DNA from: Lunatimonas salinarum
GTDB taxonomy: Bacteria; Bacteroidota; Bacteroidia; Cytophagales; Cyclobacteriaceae
Assembly (NCBI RefSeq): GCF_017811155.1
Contig: NZ_JACVCV010000002.1
Span: 372,001-436,000, forward strand
Direction: 5' to 3'
DNA length: 64,000 nucleotides
Shown: positions 54,422-64,000 of the stretch, one piece after another
Layout: each line of letters starts with the position of its first letter
Numbering within the stretch: the stretch's first letter is position 1
The notes under the pieces: generated by a model
Databases searched by the model: none
What the model saw: only the letters and a program-made list of their open reading frames with translations
Told to the model about the DNA's origin: nothing
Made by a program: the position numbers and the translations under genes

Positions 54422-56026
54422 ATGAAACGAGAACTACAACTTACCCTAACGCCGGAGCAGGCGTACGATGAGCAGGCCTTCCAGGAAGCAGTACGCAAAC
54501 GGGCGGGAATTCCTCCAAACGCACCCAAAACCTATATCCGGCAGTCGAGAAGGTCCATTGATGCGAGAAGCCGACAAGTCAAGGTAAATGTGACCGCGGA
54601 AATTTATATGGAAGAAGCGCCTGCTTCCCTGCGTCAATTGCACTTCAATTACCCGAATGTATCTGACAAGGACCCATTGGTCATCGTCGGTGCGGGCCCT
54701 GCAGGGCTTTTTGCCGCATTACGTGCCATCGAACTGGGGATCAAGCCCATTGTAATTGAAAGGGGAAAAGATGTGCGAAGCAGACGTCGTGATCTCGCCG
54801 CGATCAACAAAGACCATGTCGTCAATCCCGAATCCAACTACTGCTTTGGTGAGGGCGGTGCCGGTACCTATTCAGATGGAAAACTGTATACGCGATCCAA
54901 GAAACGTGGTGATATACGCCGTATCTTGGAAATATTTGTTGCCCACGGGGCCAAAGAAGATATTCTGATTGATGCCCACCCACATATCGGCACCAACAAA
55001 CTGCCTGTAATAGTTGCCGCCCTGCGGCAAAGCATCTTAGATGCAGGCGGAGAGATATTATTTGAAACAAAAGTCGTAGACTTTATCCTCGAAAACCAAG
55101 AGATGAAAGGAGTGTTGTGCCAATCCGGTGAAAAAATCACCGGACTCGGGGTAATCCTGGCCACTGGCCATTCGGCAAGGGATATATTTCATTTGCTACA
55201 TCATCGGGGGATTCAGATAGAAGCGAAGCCATTTGCACTGGGGGTTCGGATCGAACACAGCCAACAATTAATCGATCAAATACAATACCACTGCAAGGTA
55301 GATCGAGGCCCTTACCTACCGGCCTCTTCGTACGCCCTCGTACAGCAAACCAAATTCAAGGGAGTACAGAGAGGTGTTTTTTCATTTTGCATGTGTCCGG
55401 GGGGGTTCATCGTTCCTTCGGCTACGTCGCCGGGTGAAATCGTGGTCAACGGCATGAGCCCTAGCCGACGGGATGGCAAATTTGCTAACTCCGGCATGGT
55501 GGTTGCCGTGGAATTGGAGGATCTCCCGGAATATAGGCACCTAGGTCCATTGGCCAGCTTGCAGTTTCAGCAAGAAGTGGAGCAGCGCGCGTGGGAATTA
55601 GGAGGAAAAACCCAAACAGCTCCCGCACAGCGCATGGTAGATTTCGTGAACCGGAAGCAAAGCAACACCCTCCTGCCCACTTCCTATCAACCCGGCCTGC
55701 GTTCGGTAGAGATGGACTCCGTACTGCCGTCCTTCATCGCTGAGCGATTAAGGCAGGCTTTTGTTGCTTTTGACCAAAAAATGAAAGGTTACTATACCAA
55801 CGAGGCCCAGCTCATCGGGGTAGAGAGCCGTACCTCCTCACCGGTTCGGATCCCGCGAGACAAAGAGACCCTGGAACATCCGGGCATCAAGCGCCTGTAC
55901 CCCTGTGGAGAAGGGGCAGGCTACGCGGGAGGGATCGTAAGTGCTGCCATGGACGGCGAGCGTTGTGCGGAACAGCTCGTAGCGAAATACAAATCAACGC
56001 TTCCTAACCAATTATATGGACTATAA
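54422..56026 (+). CDS. FAD-dependent oxidoreductase (COG2509-like)
   Basis: A 534-residue flavoprotein. An N-terminal domain of about 80 residues (LTLTPEQAYDEQAFQEAVRKRAG) precedes the FAD-binding GAGPAGLFAALRAIELG near residue 90. The family signature VNPESNYCFGEGGAGTYSDGKLYTR follows, and the C-terminal end has LYPCGEGAGYAGGIVSAAMDGERCAEQL. The physiological substrate of this family is not established. The ATG at 54422 is preferred; an upstream in-frame ATG would add 54 residues unlike the family. It overlaps the next gene by 11 bases. Confidence 0.88.
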   Translation: MKRELQLTLTPEQAYDEQAFQEAVRKRAGIPPNAPKTYIRQSRRSIDARSRQVKVNVTAEIYMEEAPASLRQLHFNYPNVSDKDPLVIVGAGPAGLFAALRAIELGIKPIVIERGKDVRSRRRDLAAINKDHVVNPESNYCFGEGGAGTYSDGKLYTRSKKRGDIRRILEIFVAHGAKEDILIDAHPHIGTNKLPVIVAALRQSILDAGGEILFETKVVDFILENQEMKGVLCQSGEKITGLGVILATGHSARDIFHLLHHRGIQIEAKPFALGVRIEHSQQLIDQIQYHCKVDRGPYLPASSYALVQQTKFKGVQRGVFSFCMCPGGFIVPSATSPGEIVVNGMSPSRRDGKFANSGMVVAVELEDLPEYRHLGPLASLQFQQEVEQRAWELGGKTQTAPAQRMVDFVNRKQSNTLLPTSYQPGLRSVEMDSVLPSFIAERLRQAFVAFDQKMKGYYTNEAQLIGVESRTSSPVRIPRDKETLEHPGIKRLYPCGEGAGYAGGIVSAAMDGERCAEQLVAKYKSTLPNQLYGL

Positions 56027-56387
56027 AAAGACCGTTATTATCGGAGCTTCGCCCAACCCATCGCGGTATGCCTACTTGGCGGCTCAAATGCTTCAGGATC
56101 GAAACATTCACTTTGTACCCGTCGGAATCAAAAGTGGGGACGTATTGGGGCAACCCATCCTAAACCTGAAAGACAAACCCAAGATCAGTGAAGTGCACAC
56201 GATCACGCTTTACATAGGCCCTCAAAATCAACCGGAGTGGTATGATTACCTGCTATCGCTATCTCCGAAGCGGATAATCTTCAATCCCGGAACCGAAAAC
56301 GCCGAATTTGCCGCTAAGGCGAAGGAAAACGGTATTGAAGCATTGTATGCATGCAATTTAGTTATGTTAAGCTCCGGTCAGTTTTAG
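56016..56387 (+). CDS. CoA-binding domain protein
   Basis: A 123-residue Rossmann-like protein with TVIIGASPNPSRYAYLAAQML as the nucleotide-binding start, YLLSLSPKRIIFNPGTEN in the middle and a final LYACNLVML strand. It corresponds to small stand-alone CoA-binding (YccU-type) proteins of unknown role. It overlaps the flavoprotein gene by 11 bases and so is translated with it. Confidence 0.85.
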   Translation: MDYKKTVIIGASPNPSRYAYLAAQMLQDRNIHFVPVGIKSGDVLGQPILNLKDKPKISEVHTITLYIGPQNQPEWYDYLLSLSPKRIIFNPGTENAEFAAKAKENGIEALYACNLVMLSSGQF

Positions 56388-56482
56388 TGGACAAGGAATA
56401 CACCAAAGACTGCGATCATTCACTTTCCATTCCGTGCTAAGTTGGGGCAATATTCCCCCCAAATAGGGGTATGTACTTCGGT

Positions 56483-56500
56483 TATTTTTGTGTATTTTTG
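56483..56500 (+). promoter_or_regulatory. Two overlapping -7-like elements upstream of gyrB
   Basis: TATTTTTG occurs at 56483-56490 and again at 56493-56500; both match TAnnTTTG. They lie 65-82 bases before the gyrB ATG. No clear -33 TTG box is present at the usual distance. Confidence 0.4.
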
Positions 56501-56540
56501 TAAATCATATGAGTTTTTAAACAGTGCTTTTTTTACCTAA

Positions 56541-58523
<1,983 letters not shown>

Positions 58524-58718
58524 TTTAATTGAATCGGGAGAAACAACCTATGGCAGACGAAATGCGTTTAGTAAACAGGTATTTCTGACTATCCGATGAC
58601 TTGAATGACGGTACGGTAGAAGTGATCGCATCCAAAATTGGTCTATATCGGAAAAGTGATGGCCAAAAAAATAATCATGAATGGATGAAAACAACGGATC
58701 CACTGTCTGTTGTAACGG

Positions 58719-58740
58719 AAGGGGCCCGAGCCCCTTTTCT
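58719..58740 (+). terminator. Terminator after gyrB
   Basis: AAGGGGC pairs with GCCCCTT around CCGA, followed by TTCT. It is 196 bases after the gyrB stop codon, so either the transcript has a long 3' region or an additional short gene is missed; no good candidate was seen. Confidence 0.6.
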
Positions 58741-58797
58741 TATATCTGAATATTTTAGTAAACTTACGGGAAGCTTTTACTGCCAAATCAAGAAAAA

Positions 58798-60915
58798 ATG
58801 ATTCAAAGCGATAAAATAGAGGAGATAATTTACAGCAGTGACCTGATCAGCAGAGACCTTAGCTGGTTGAAATTTAACGAAAGGGTTTTTGATCAAATCC
58901 TTCGGGAACGTAGAAATATATTCGAAAAATTCAAGTTTCTTGCCATCACTGCCTCCAACTTGGATGAGTTTTTCATGATCCGAGTGGGGTCCTTGTACAA
59001 CTACCTGGATTACGACAAGGTCCGTGTGGACTACTCCGGACTGCGCGAAGATGCTTTTAAAATGAAACTCATGATTGAGTGTCAAAACTTCCATCGAAAG
59101 CAACAGGATATATTCCTCCAGGAACTACTGCCAAAAACCGAAGAAGCAGGCTTGATCTTGAGCAATGTAAAAAATCTCCGGGAAGACGAACAGGCCATCA
59201 TCAAAGATTACTTTTTTAAGGCAGTATACCCGATGCTTACCCCTATGGTGTTTGATGGGTACCACACGTTTCCGATTCTAATGAACAAGCTACTCATATT
59301 TGGCGTGATTACGATCAGCGAGGGGGACAAAAAAGATAATCGGAAGCTATCCTTCGTACAAATACCCTCCAATATTCCCCGCTTCTTTGAGGTAGAGCGT
59401 GAAAACCGAACAATATTCGTACCCATAGACGAAATCATCCGAGAACACATTTCCTCCTTGTTTAGGAACGTGACTATTGAGCATATCAACCTCTTTCGTA
59501 TCACCCGCAACGGGGACTTCACCCTGGAAGAAAGCGAAGATATGGACACCAACTTCCTGGAAGAGGTAAAGCGAAAGCTCAACGAGCGGAAGACCGGTCG
59601 CGTCGTTCGTATCGAGATTGAAGAAGGCTACAGCAAATGGATGATTAACCTGCTCAAGGAAAGGTGGAGCATCAGTGACGACAGCATTTTCAAAATACCC
59701 CGAAAAAGCCTTATGGATTTTACTGGGCTTTGGCAGGTAATTGGCAACAAGCGATTCAAGGACAAAATCCCTGCGACACCCAACCCCATCCCTCCGCTAT
59801 CCTACCCAGATGCCGCTACCGAGGACATCTTTCAGGTACTAAAACACAAGGATATCCTGTTGCACCACCCGTATAACAGCATGGAACCTATCTTGGACTT
59901 ACTGGACAAAGCGGTGGATGACCCGAGTGTGATGGCCATAAAAATGACCATCTATCGGCTTGCAAAAAATTCCCGCATCGTCAATGCACTCCTTCGAGCC
60001 GTGGAAAATGGCAAACACGTATCCGTACTGTTTGAAGTTAAGGCCCGATTTGACGAGGAAAACAATATCCGAGAAGCCAAACGCCTCCAAAAGGCAGGAT
60101 GCTTTGTGATCTATGGTGTCAGCAATTTCAAAACGCATACAAAACTGATGCTGATCGTTAAAAAAGACGAAAGCAAGGTTACCCGCTACGTGCATTTGGG
60201 TTCCGGAAACTACAATGAGGAAACCTCCAGAATATATACTGACATAGGTCTACTCACCACAAACGAAGTGCTGGCTAACGATGTTTCGGAGTTTTTCAAT
60301 GTGATCACCGGTCACTCGGTGCCGTCTACCTATCAAAATCTGCTCACATCACCAAGGGAGATGCGAAAAAGTTTGGTGGAATTTATTGAAGATGAAGCCG
60401 AAAACGCGAGGCAGGGTCTTCCCTCTGGAATCTTTATCAAAATAAATTCCCTGGAAGATTCCGAATTCATCTACGCACTCTACAGAGCTTCCCAAGCGGG
60501 TGTATCCATTAAATTAATTGTTCGAGGAATCTGCTGCCTCCGACCGGGAAGAAAGGGGCTCAGCGACAACATCGAGGTAATTTCCATTGTTGGGGATTTC
60601 TTGGAGCATTCCCGAATATATCACTTCCACAACAACGGGCAGCATCGAACCTATGTGGGCAGCGCGGATGCCATGGTGCGAAGTTTTGACAAAAGGTTGG
60701 AATCACTCTTTAGGGTCGAAGCCCCCTTCTTGGAAAAACAATTGATGAATATCATTTCATTCAACCTCAAGGACAACGTAAACTCTTACGTGATGCAGGA
60801 GGATGGCAATTACATCTGCAAACATCCCGGAGAGGGTGCCGAAGAATTCAATATCCATACGGAATTTTTCAACCTGACACCGGAGCGAATCTATGGGGTA
60901 AAGCTTATCGAATGA
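58798..60915 (+). CDS. ppk1: Polyphosphate kinase
   Basis: A 705-residue enzyme that makes inorganic polyphosphate from ATP. The N-terminal domain starts ISRDLSWLKFNERVFDQ, typical of Ppk1. His466 in RYVHLGSGNYNEETSRIYTDIGLLT is the autophosphorylated histidine, and the second HKD-like site lies in the C-terminal part near HNNGQHRTYVGSADAMVRS. Its 3' end overlaps the ppx gene, which is transcribed from the other strand, by 11 bases. Confidence 0.97.
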   Translation: MIQSDKIEEIIYSSDLISRDLSWLKFNERVFDQILRERRNIFEKFKFLAITASNLDEFFMIRVGSLYNYLDYDKVRVDYSGLREDAFKMKLMIECQNFHRKQQDIFLQELLPKTEEAGLILSNVKNLREDEQAIIKDYFFKAVYPMLTPMVFDGYHTFPILMNKLLIFGVITISEGDKKDNRKLSFVQIPSNIPRFFEVERENRTIFVPIDEIIREHISSLFRNVTIEHINLFRITRNGDFTLEESEDMDTNFLEEVKRKLNERKTGRVVRIEIEEGYSKWMINLLKERWSISDDSIFKIPRKSLMDFTGLWQVIGNKRFKDKIPATPNPIPPLSYPDAATEDIFQVLKHKDILLHHPYNSMEPILDLLDKAVDDPSVMAIKMTIYRLAKNSRIVNALLRAVENGKHVSVLFEVKARFDEENNIREAKRLQKAGCFVIYGVSNFKTHTKLMLIVKKDESKVTRYVHLGSGNYNEETSRIYTDIGLLTTNEVLANDVSEFFNVITGHSVPSTYQNLLTSPREMRKSLVEFIEDEAENARQGLPSGIFIKINSLEDSEFIYALYRASQAGVSIKLIVRGICCLRPGRKGLSDNIEVISIVGDFLEHSRIYHFHNNGQHRTYVGSADAMVRSFDKRLESLFRVEAPFLEKQLMNIISFNLKDNVNSYVMQEDGNYICKHPGEGAEEFNIHTEFFNLTPERIYGVKLIE

Positions 60916-61804
60916 CATCCGGTGCATCCTGCATGGCACGTTCGAAAAGCAGATGCATAAGTCCGTCCTTAAGACCGATGTCTGGCACAATCATTCTTAC
61001 AGACCGTGCCGCATCCATAGCCGCCAAGTAGATCTTAGATGCGGGGATAATTACATCCGCTCGGTCGGGATTTAGGTTGAGTAGGTGCATACGCTCCTCG
61101 TAGCTATAGCTCAGCAGCAGCTCCTGTACCGATTTGATGGTATGTTTGTCCAGGTAACGCTTATTCTTGCGAGGTTTGGAAAGCTCCATTATCTTATTGA
61201 TGTTGCCTCCGGTGCCAATGCAGGTGACTGTTTGTTCTTTTCCTAGCCGTTCGGTTATAAATGCCTCCATGTCACGCCATATGGAAAGCGGAACATGTTG
61301 TTCATCCAACGTTCTTACAGATCCGATCCTAAAAGACCTGCTTCCCACCTTTTGCTTCTTCTTATAGATATTGAGTTCTGTACTTCCTCCCCCCACATCT
61401 ACGTGGAGGTAGGTCTTGGTATCTATACTGGACCACAGTGCTTTGTCAATAAGCTCCGCTTCCCGGTCCCCATCGATTATTTCTATTTTCAGCCCAATCT
61501 TTTCAGAAACCTCGCGCACTATTTCCTCGCCATTTTTGGATTCTCTCATGGCCGACGTAGCACATACCATATAATGGTCTACTTCGTACAGCTCCATGAG
61601 CTCCTTAAAAACCCCCATCAAACGAACAAACTTGGCCCTGCTGACCGGACTAATCTCCTGGTTCAGAAATACATCTTTGCCCAGCCTCAACGGAAAACGC
61701 ACATATTCCAGCTTCTTTAGCCCAAAGGCACCTTGGAAGTGGGTAACGTTTGTAATCTGTAGGCGGATCGCATTCGACCCAATATCAACGGCAGCTAACT
61801 TCAA
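60905..61804 (-). CDS. ppx: Exopolyphosphatase (Ppx/GppA family)
   Basis: A 299-residue protein with the actin-like fold: KLAAVDIGSNAIRLQITNV, VCATSAMRESKNG, YLHVDVGGGSTELNIY and IGTGGNINKIMEL. It lacks the C-terminal helical domains of the longer E. coli enzyme. It hydrolyses polyphosphate or guanosine pentaphosphate. Its convergent arrangement with ppk1, overlapping by 11 bases, pairs synthesis and breakdown of the same polymer. Confidence 0.93.
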   Translation of the reverse strand: MKLAAVDIGSNAIRLQITNVTHFQGAFGLKKLEYVRFPLRLGKDVFLNQEISPVSRAKFVRLMGVFKELMELYEVDHYMVCATSAMRESKNGEEIVREVSEKIGLKIEIIDGDREAELIDKALWSSIDTKTYLHVDVGGGSTELNIYKKKQKVGSRSFRIGSVRTLDEQHVPLSIWRDMEAFITERLGKEQTVTCIGTGGNINKIMELSKPRKNKRYLDKHTIKSVQELLLSYSYEERMHLLNLNPDRADVIIPASKIYLAAMDAARSVRMIVPDIGLKDGLMHLLFERAMQDAPDVIR

Positions 61805-61903
61805 TGAGGAGTAGGTTTAGTCAGTCAATCAGATGTATATGACAAAAGTACGGAAGAAATCGTCCATGAAGGTTCGCTTTCAGAAAAACCGAGTAAAATT
61901 TGC

Positions 61904-62113
61904 CTATCTTTTTCTGGAGATACCAACTAGTGCCAAGCCTGCCACCACCGCGACACCGCCCGCATAGGGCGGCCAATTGATCTCCCGCTCCCTATCTGCT
62001 TTCAGCTCAATAGGGCCTGCATCGACGATAGTCTCCTCAATGGTGTACGAAACGCCGGTAATCACAAACATGATCACCCCAATGACCATCAACATAGTTC
62101 CCAAAATTTTCAT
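61904..62113 (-). CDS. Small two-span membrane protein
   Basis: A 69-residue protein starting at 62113 (MKILGTMLMVIGVIMFVITG), with a first helix (about 3-20), a polar loop with GPIELKADRE, a second helix near the end and an RKR tail. A longer start at 62158 would add 15 residues unlike a membrane protein N-terminus. It shares a strand with the DUF202 gene 71 bases upstream. The family is not recognised with certainty; its general layout resembles small DUF3185-like proteins. Confidence 0.65.
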   Translation of the reverse strand: MKILGTMLMVIGVIMFVITGVSYTIEETIVDAGPIELKADREREINWPPYAGGVAVVAGLALVGISRKR

Positions 62114-62184
62114 CGTAATTCGTTTTAGTTGACTTTCTTCATTCAAAAAGCCTACCAAACGGACTTACCGGAATATCTTAGCCC

Positions 62185-62460
62185 TCACATGGAATAATAT
62201 TTCCCTTTCTCCAGCTTGCGCTTCAGTCGGAAAAAATTCACGAAACCTAAGGCCACGAGCAGGATACTGATCAAAAAGGATAAATACCCAAAGTCTCGCA
62301 CATTTTCCAAATCATCTACCTTTATCAGGGCAGTACCCGAAACCAAAAAGTAAAGACTTGTTCGAATGTAAGACAAAAGCGTGCGGTCATTGGCAAGCTT
62401 GGTACGCTGTCTAGCCAAAAAATCCCTGACAATCAGCTCTTCTTCTATTTGTTTTTCCAT
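62185..62460 (-). CDS. DUF202 membrane protein
   Basis: A 91-residue protein with the DUF202 signature FLARQRTKLANDRTLLSYIRTSLYFLVSGTALI, followed by a second helix (FLISILLVALGFVNFF) and a basic tail. Its function is unknown, but the family is common near phosphate and polyphosphate genes in other bacteria; here ppx and ppk1 are close by. Confidence 0.85.
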   Translation of the reverse strand: MEKQIEEELIVRDFLARQRTKLANDRTLLSYIRTSLYFLVSGTALIKVDDLENVRDFGYLSFLISILLVALGFVNFFRLKRKLEKGKYYSM

Positions 62461-62521
62461 TTTATGGTTAATTTTTTACTAAAAACACGGAATAAAAAAG
62501 TTTCATTCCATAGAAATCGGG

Positions 62522-62529
62522 TAATTTTG
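62522..62529 (+). promoter_or_regulatory. -7 promoter element of the DUF3078 gene
   Basis: TAATTTTG matches TAnnTTTG exactly, 79 bases before the ATG at 62608. A GTTTC about 20 bases upstream may stand in for the -33 box. Confidence 0.4.
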
Positions 62530-62607
62530 TGGCGCTTACGGTACTACCAAGTAGGATACCTTATAAAAAATCCCGTCCGGTTACCGAATGTTACACAAAA
62601 AAAAAGA

Positions 62608-63534
62608 ATGATGAACAAATCTCTACTACTTCTGAGCATTTTTTACCTGATGTTGGCTTCAACCATTCACGCACAGATCAATGATCTAGCTGATGCGGTG
62701 GATGTGTTATCTGAGGATGCGAAAAAAGACACCACGTTTTGGGTTTCCGAATTTAGCGGTGGACTAAACTTCAACCAGGCAAGTTTTAGCGACAACTGGA
62801 AAGCAGGTGGAATAAACTCCATCGCACTTGGTAGTATCATCGCTGGCAAAGCCATGTATAAAAAGGATCGCCTTTCTTGGGACAGTGAAATTGAGTTACT
62901 GTACGGCATCGTAAAAAACGAAGGTCAATCCACCCGAAAATCAAATGATCGGATGTTTTTTGATACCAAAATGGGTTATAGAATGTCTGAAAACTGGGGT
63001 GCCTTTTTCTCTGTCAACTTCCTCAGTCAGTTTACGGAAGGATATGAGTATGGACCCAATGAATCCAGGTCGTTGATATCTGACTTTATGGCACCCGGCT
63101 TTTTGACTTCTTCATTGGGTTTCGAGTATAAGCCAAACAATGAGTTCAACCTCCGAATCGGCCCCTTCTCTCCCAGGTTTACCTTTGTCAATAATCCGAA
63201 TATCATCTTAACCGTTCCATCCAATTACGGTGTCCCCGCCGGAGAGACCACCCGAATTGAATGGTTGGCATTGCAACTATTTGCAACGTACAATAAAGAC
63301 CTCGCCGAAAACCTCAACCTAAAAACCCGGTATATGATGTTTGCGAATTACGAAACATTGAACCTTAAAAACACAGATCACCGGTTGGATATTACTATAA
63401 CCGCAAAAATCACCCAGGTAATCAACGTTACCCTGAATACCATCAGCTTATACGATATTGACCAAGACCCCGGTGTACAGTTCAGCCAAGCGCTGGCATT
63501 GGGCATTCTTTACAAGGTAAATAACAAAAAGTGA
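62608..63534 (+). CDS. DUF3078 outer membrane protein
   Basis: A 308-residue protein with a signal peptide (about 1-22, STIHAQ). The family signature is VSEFSGGLNFNQASFSDNWKAGGINSIALGS, followed by repeated amphipathic beta strands (ENWGAFFSVNFLSQF, LNLKTRYMMFANYE) that indicate a barrel. DUF3078 proteins are found in Bacteroidota and have no known role. The ATG at 62608 is used; the longer reading upstream would place about 53 basic residues before the signal peptide. Confidence 0.82.
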   Translation: MMNKSLLLLSIFYLMLASTIHAQINDLADAVDVLSEDAKKDTTFWVSEFSGGLNFNQASFSDNWKAGGINSIALGSIIAGKAMYKKDRLSWDSEIELLYGIVKNEGQSTRKSNDRMFFDTKMGYRMSENWGAFFSVNFLSQFTEGYEYGPNESRSLISDFMAPGFLTSSLGFEYKPNNEFNLRIGPFSPRFTFVNNPNIILTVPSNYGVPAGETTRIEWLALQLFATYNKDLAENLNLKTRYMMFANYETLNLKNTDHRLDITITAKITQVINVTLNTISLYDIDQDPGVQFSQALALGILYKVNNKK

Positions 63535-63640
63535 GGATTCGCTTACCTTTTTTCGATTTGATTTTGAAAATTCCTTTTATGTATTAAATTTGCCAATATT
63601 ATGGTAGTTAAATAATAGTTGGTTTAGTTTTCAAAAATAA

Positions 63641-63667
63641 AAAGCAGGAGAGGTTCTCCTGCTTTTT
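63641..63667. terminator. Terminator between DUF3078 and the edge DUF1080 gene
   Basis: AAGCAGGAGA pairs with TCTCCTGCTT around a 2-3 base loop, with A and T runs on either side. It can serve both convergent genes. Confidence 0.75.
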
Positions 63668-63693
63668 TATTTGTATAGCTTACTTTATTCTCT

Positions 63694-64000
63694 TTATTTA
63701 CCCATATCCAAAATGCGGATATTCCGGAAATAAACCACGTCACCGTGACCAAGGAATCCGATATGACCCTTGTCTCGGAACAGCCCAGGATGCTCTCTGC
63801 CATCCAGCGTACCTTTTTCCTTCGCCACCGAAATGTCTGTATCTAAGATTGTTTCTCCATTGAGAATCACCTTTATCTTGTTCCCTTTGACGATCACTTC
63901 TTGGTAATTCCATTCGCCAACTGGTTTTAATGCCCCTCTTTTTGCAGCAGCAACGCCGTAAAGCGAACCGTGAAATTGGTATTCCTTCAAGTTCTTGTAA
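63694..64000 (-). CDS. DUF1080 protein, C-terminal part (cut by window edge)
   Basis: About 102 residues of the 3' end are visible; the gene continues past the window. The sequence (YKNLKEYQFHGSLYG, KPVGEWNYQEVIVKG, GHIGFLGHGDVVYFRNIRIL) closely matches the end of the DUF1080 protein at 51079, so it is a paralogue. It probably has the same glycoside-cleaving role. The frame is open to the edge, so the apparent start near 63990 is not real. Confidence 0.88.
   Translation of the reverse strand, partial: YKNLKEYQFHGSLYGVAAAKRGALKPVGEWNYQEVIVKGNKIKVILNGETILDTDISVAKEKGTLDGREHPGLFRDKGHIGFLGHGDVVYFRNIRILDMGK

Noticed and set aside
58601-58801. 66-codon open frame between gyrB and ppk1
   Set aside because: It begins with TTG, runs straight through the gyrB terminator hairpin and overlaps the ppk1 start.

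Overview
The window is a chromosomal stretch of a Bacteroidota bacterium, most likely of the Cyclobacteriaceae/Cytophagales type. This placement is inferred from the sequence, not from a database search. It rests on exact or near matches to the Bacteroidota promoter element TAnnTTTG, on lineage-typical families (DUF6913-like, DUF3078, GbsR/MarR upstream of TolC/adaptor/RND genes, a topoisomerase I with C-terminal repeats in place of zinc fingers) and on many lipoprotein and Tat-exported glycan enzymes. No rRNA, tRNA or CRISPR array was seen.

Layout. 0-7 kb: housekeeping genes on the + strand: the 3' end of an ECF sigma factor with a membrane partner and a Spy-like periplasmic protein, then xseA-xseB-ligA, a DUF6913-like protein and dapA. 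7-16.6 kb: a divergent Nramp-like transporter, a GbsR/MarR regulator, and a TolC/adaptor/RND efflux operon that ends in a small acyl-carrier-like protein lacking the phosphopantetheine serine; then an Omp85-type barrel. 16.6-27 kb: an MFS transporter, a DUF6250-like secreted protein, topA, a SixA-like phosphatase, a MATE transporter, and fdhD coupled to a YdeP/FdhF-like molybdopterin oxidoreductase. 27-36 kb: accessory genes rich in lipoproteins: a xylose-isomerase-like TIM barrel, two sulfatases, a PQQ dehydrogenase with a built-in cytochrome c domain, and an M19 dipeptidase. 36.5-41.2 kb: surface polysaccharide genes (three glycosyltransferases and an MsbA-like ABC transporter). 41.3-43.6 kb: a DcaP-like porin with an exported glutaminase. 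43.8-45.6 kb: an IS1182-type element with a frameshifted transposase. 46-53 kb: a second glycan locus around a divergent promoter region: heparinase-like protein, Tat-exported SelA/DgaE-like PLP enzyme and sulfatase on one side, DUF1080 protein and Tat-exported Gfo/Idh/MocA oxidoreductase on the other. 53-64 kb: mostly core genes again: tryptophan 2,3-dioxygenase-like, FAD oxidoreductase, CoA-binding protein, gyrB, ppk1 and ppx (convergent), DUF202, DUF3078, and at the edge a second DUF1080 gene.

How the genes may work together. The regulator at 8.9 kb and the efflux operon share an 18-bp palindrome of the form GTTC-N10-GAAC, which suggests one repressor for both. The two glycan regions together hold the three enzyme types of the oxidative (3-keto) route of glycoside cleavage (Gfo/Idh/MocA oxidoreductase, DUF1080, PF01261-type TIM barrel) plus three sulfatases, without SusC/SusD in view. 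This suggests breakdown of a sulfated glycan in the periplasm or at the cell surface. The most unusual items are the exported PLP enzyme in that locus, the about 145-residue insertion in LigA, and the serine-less carrier-protein-like gene in the efflux operon.
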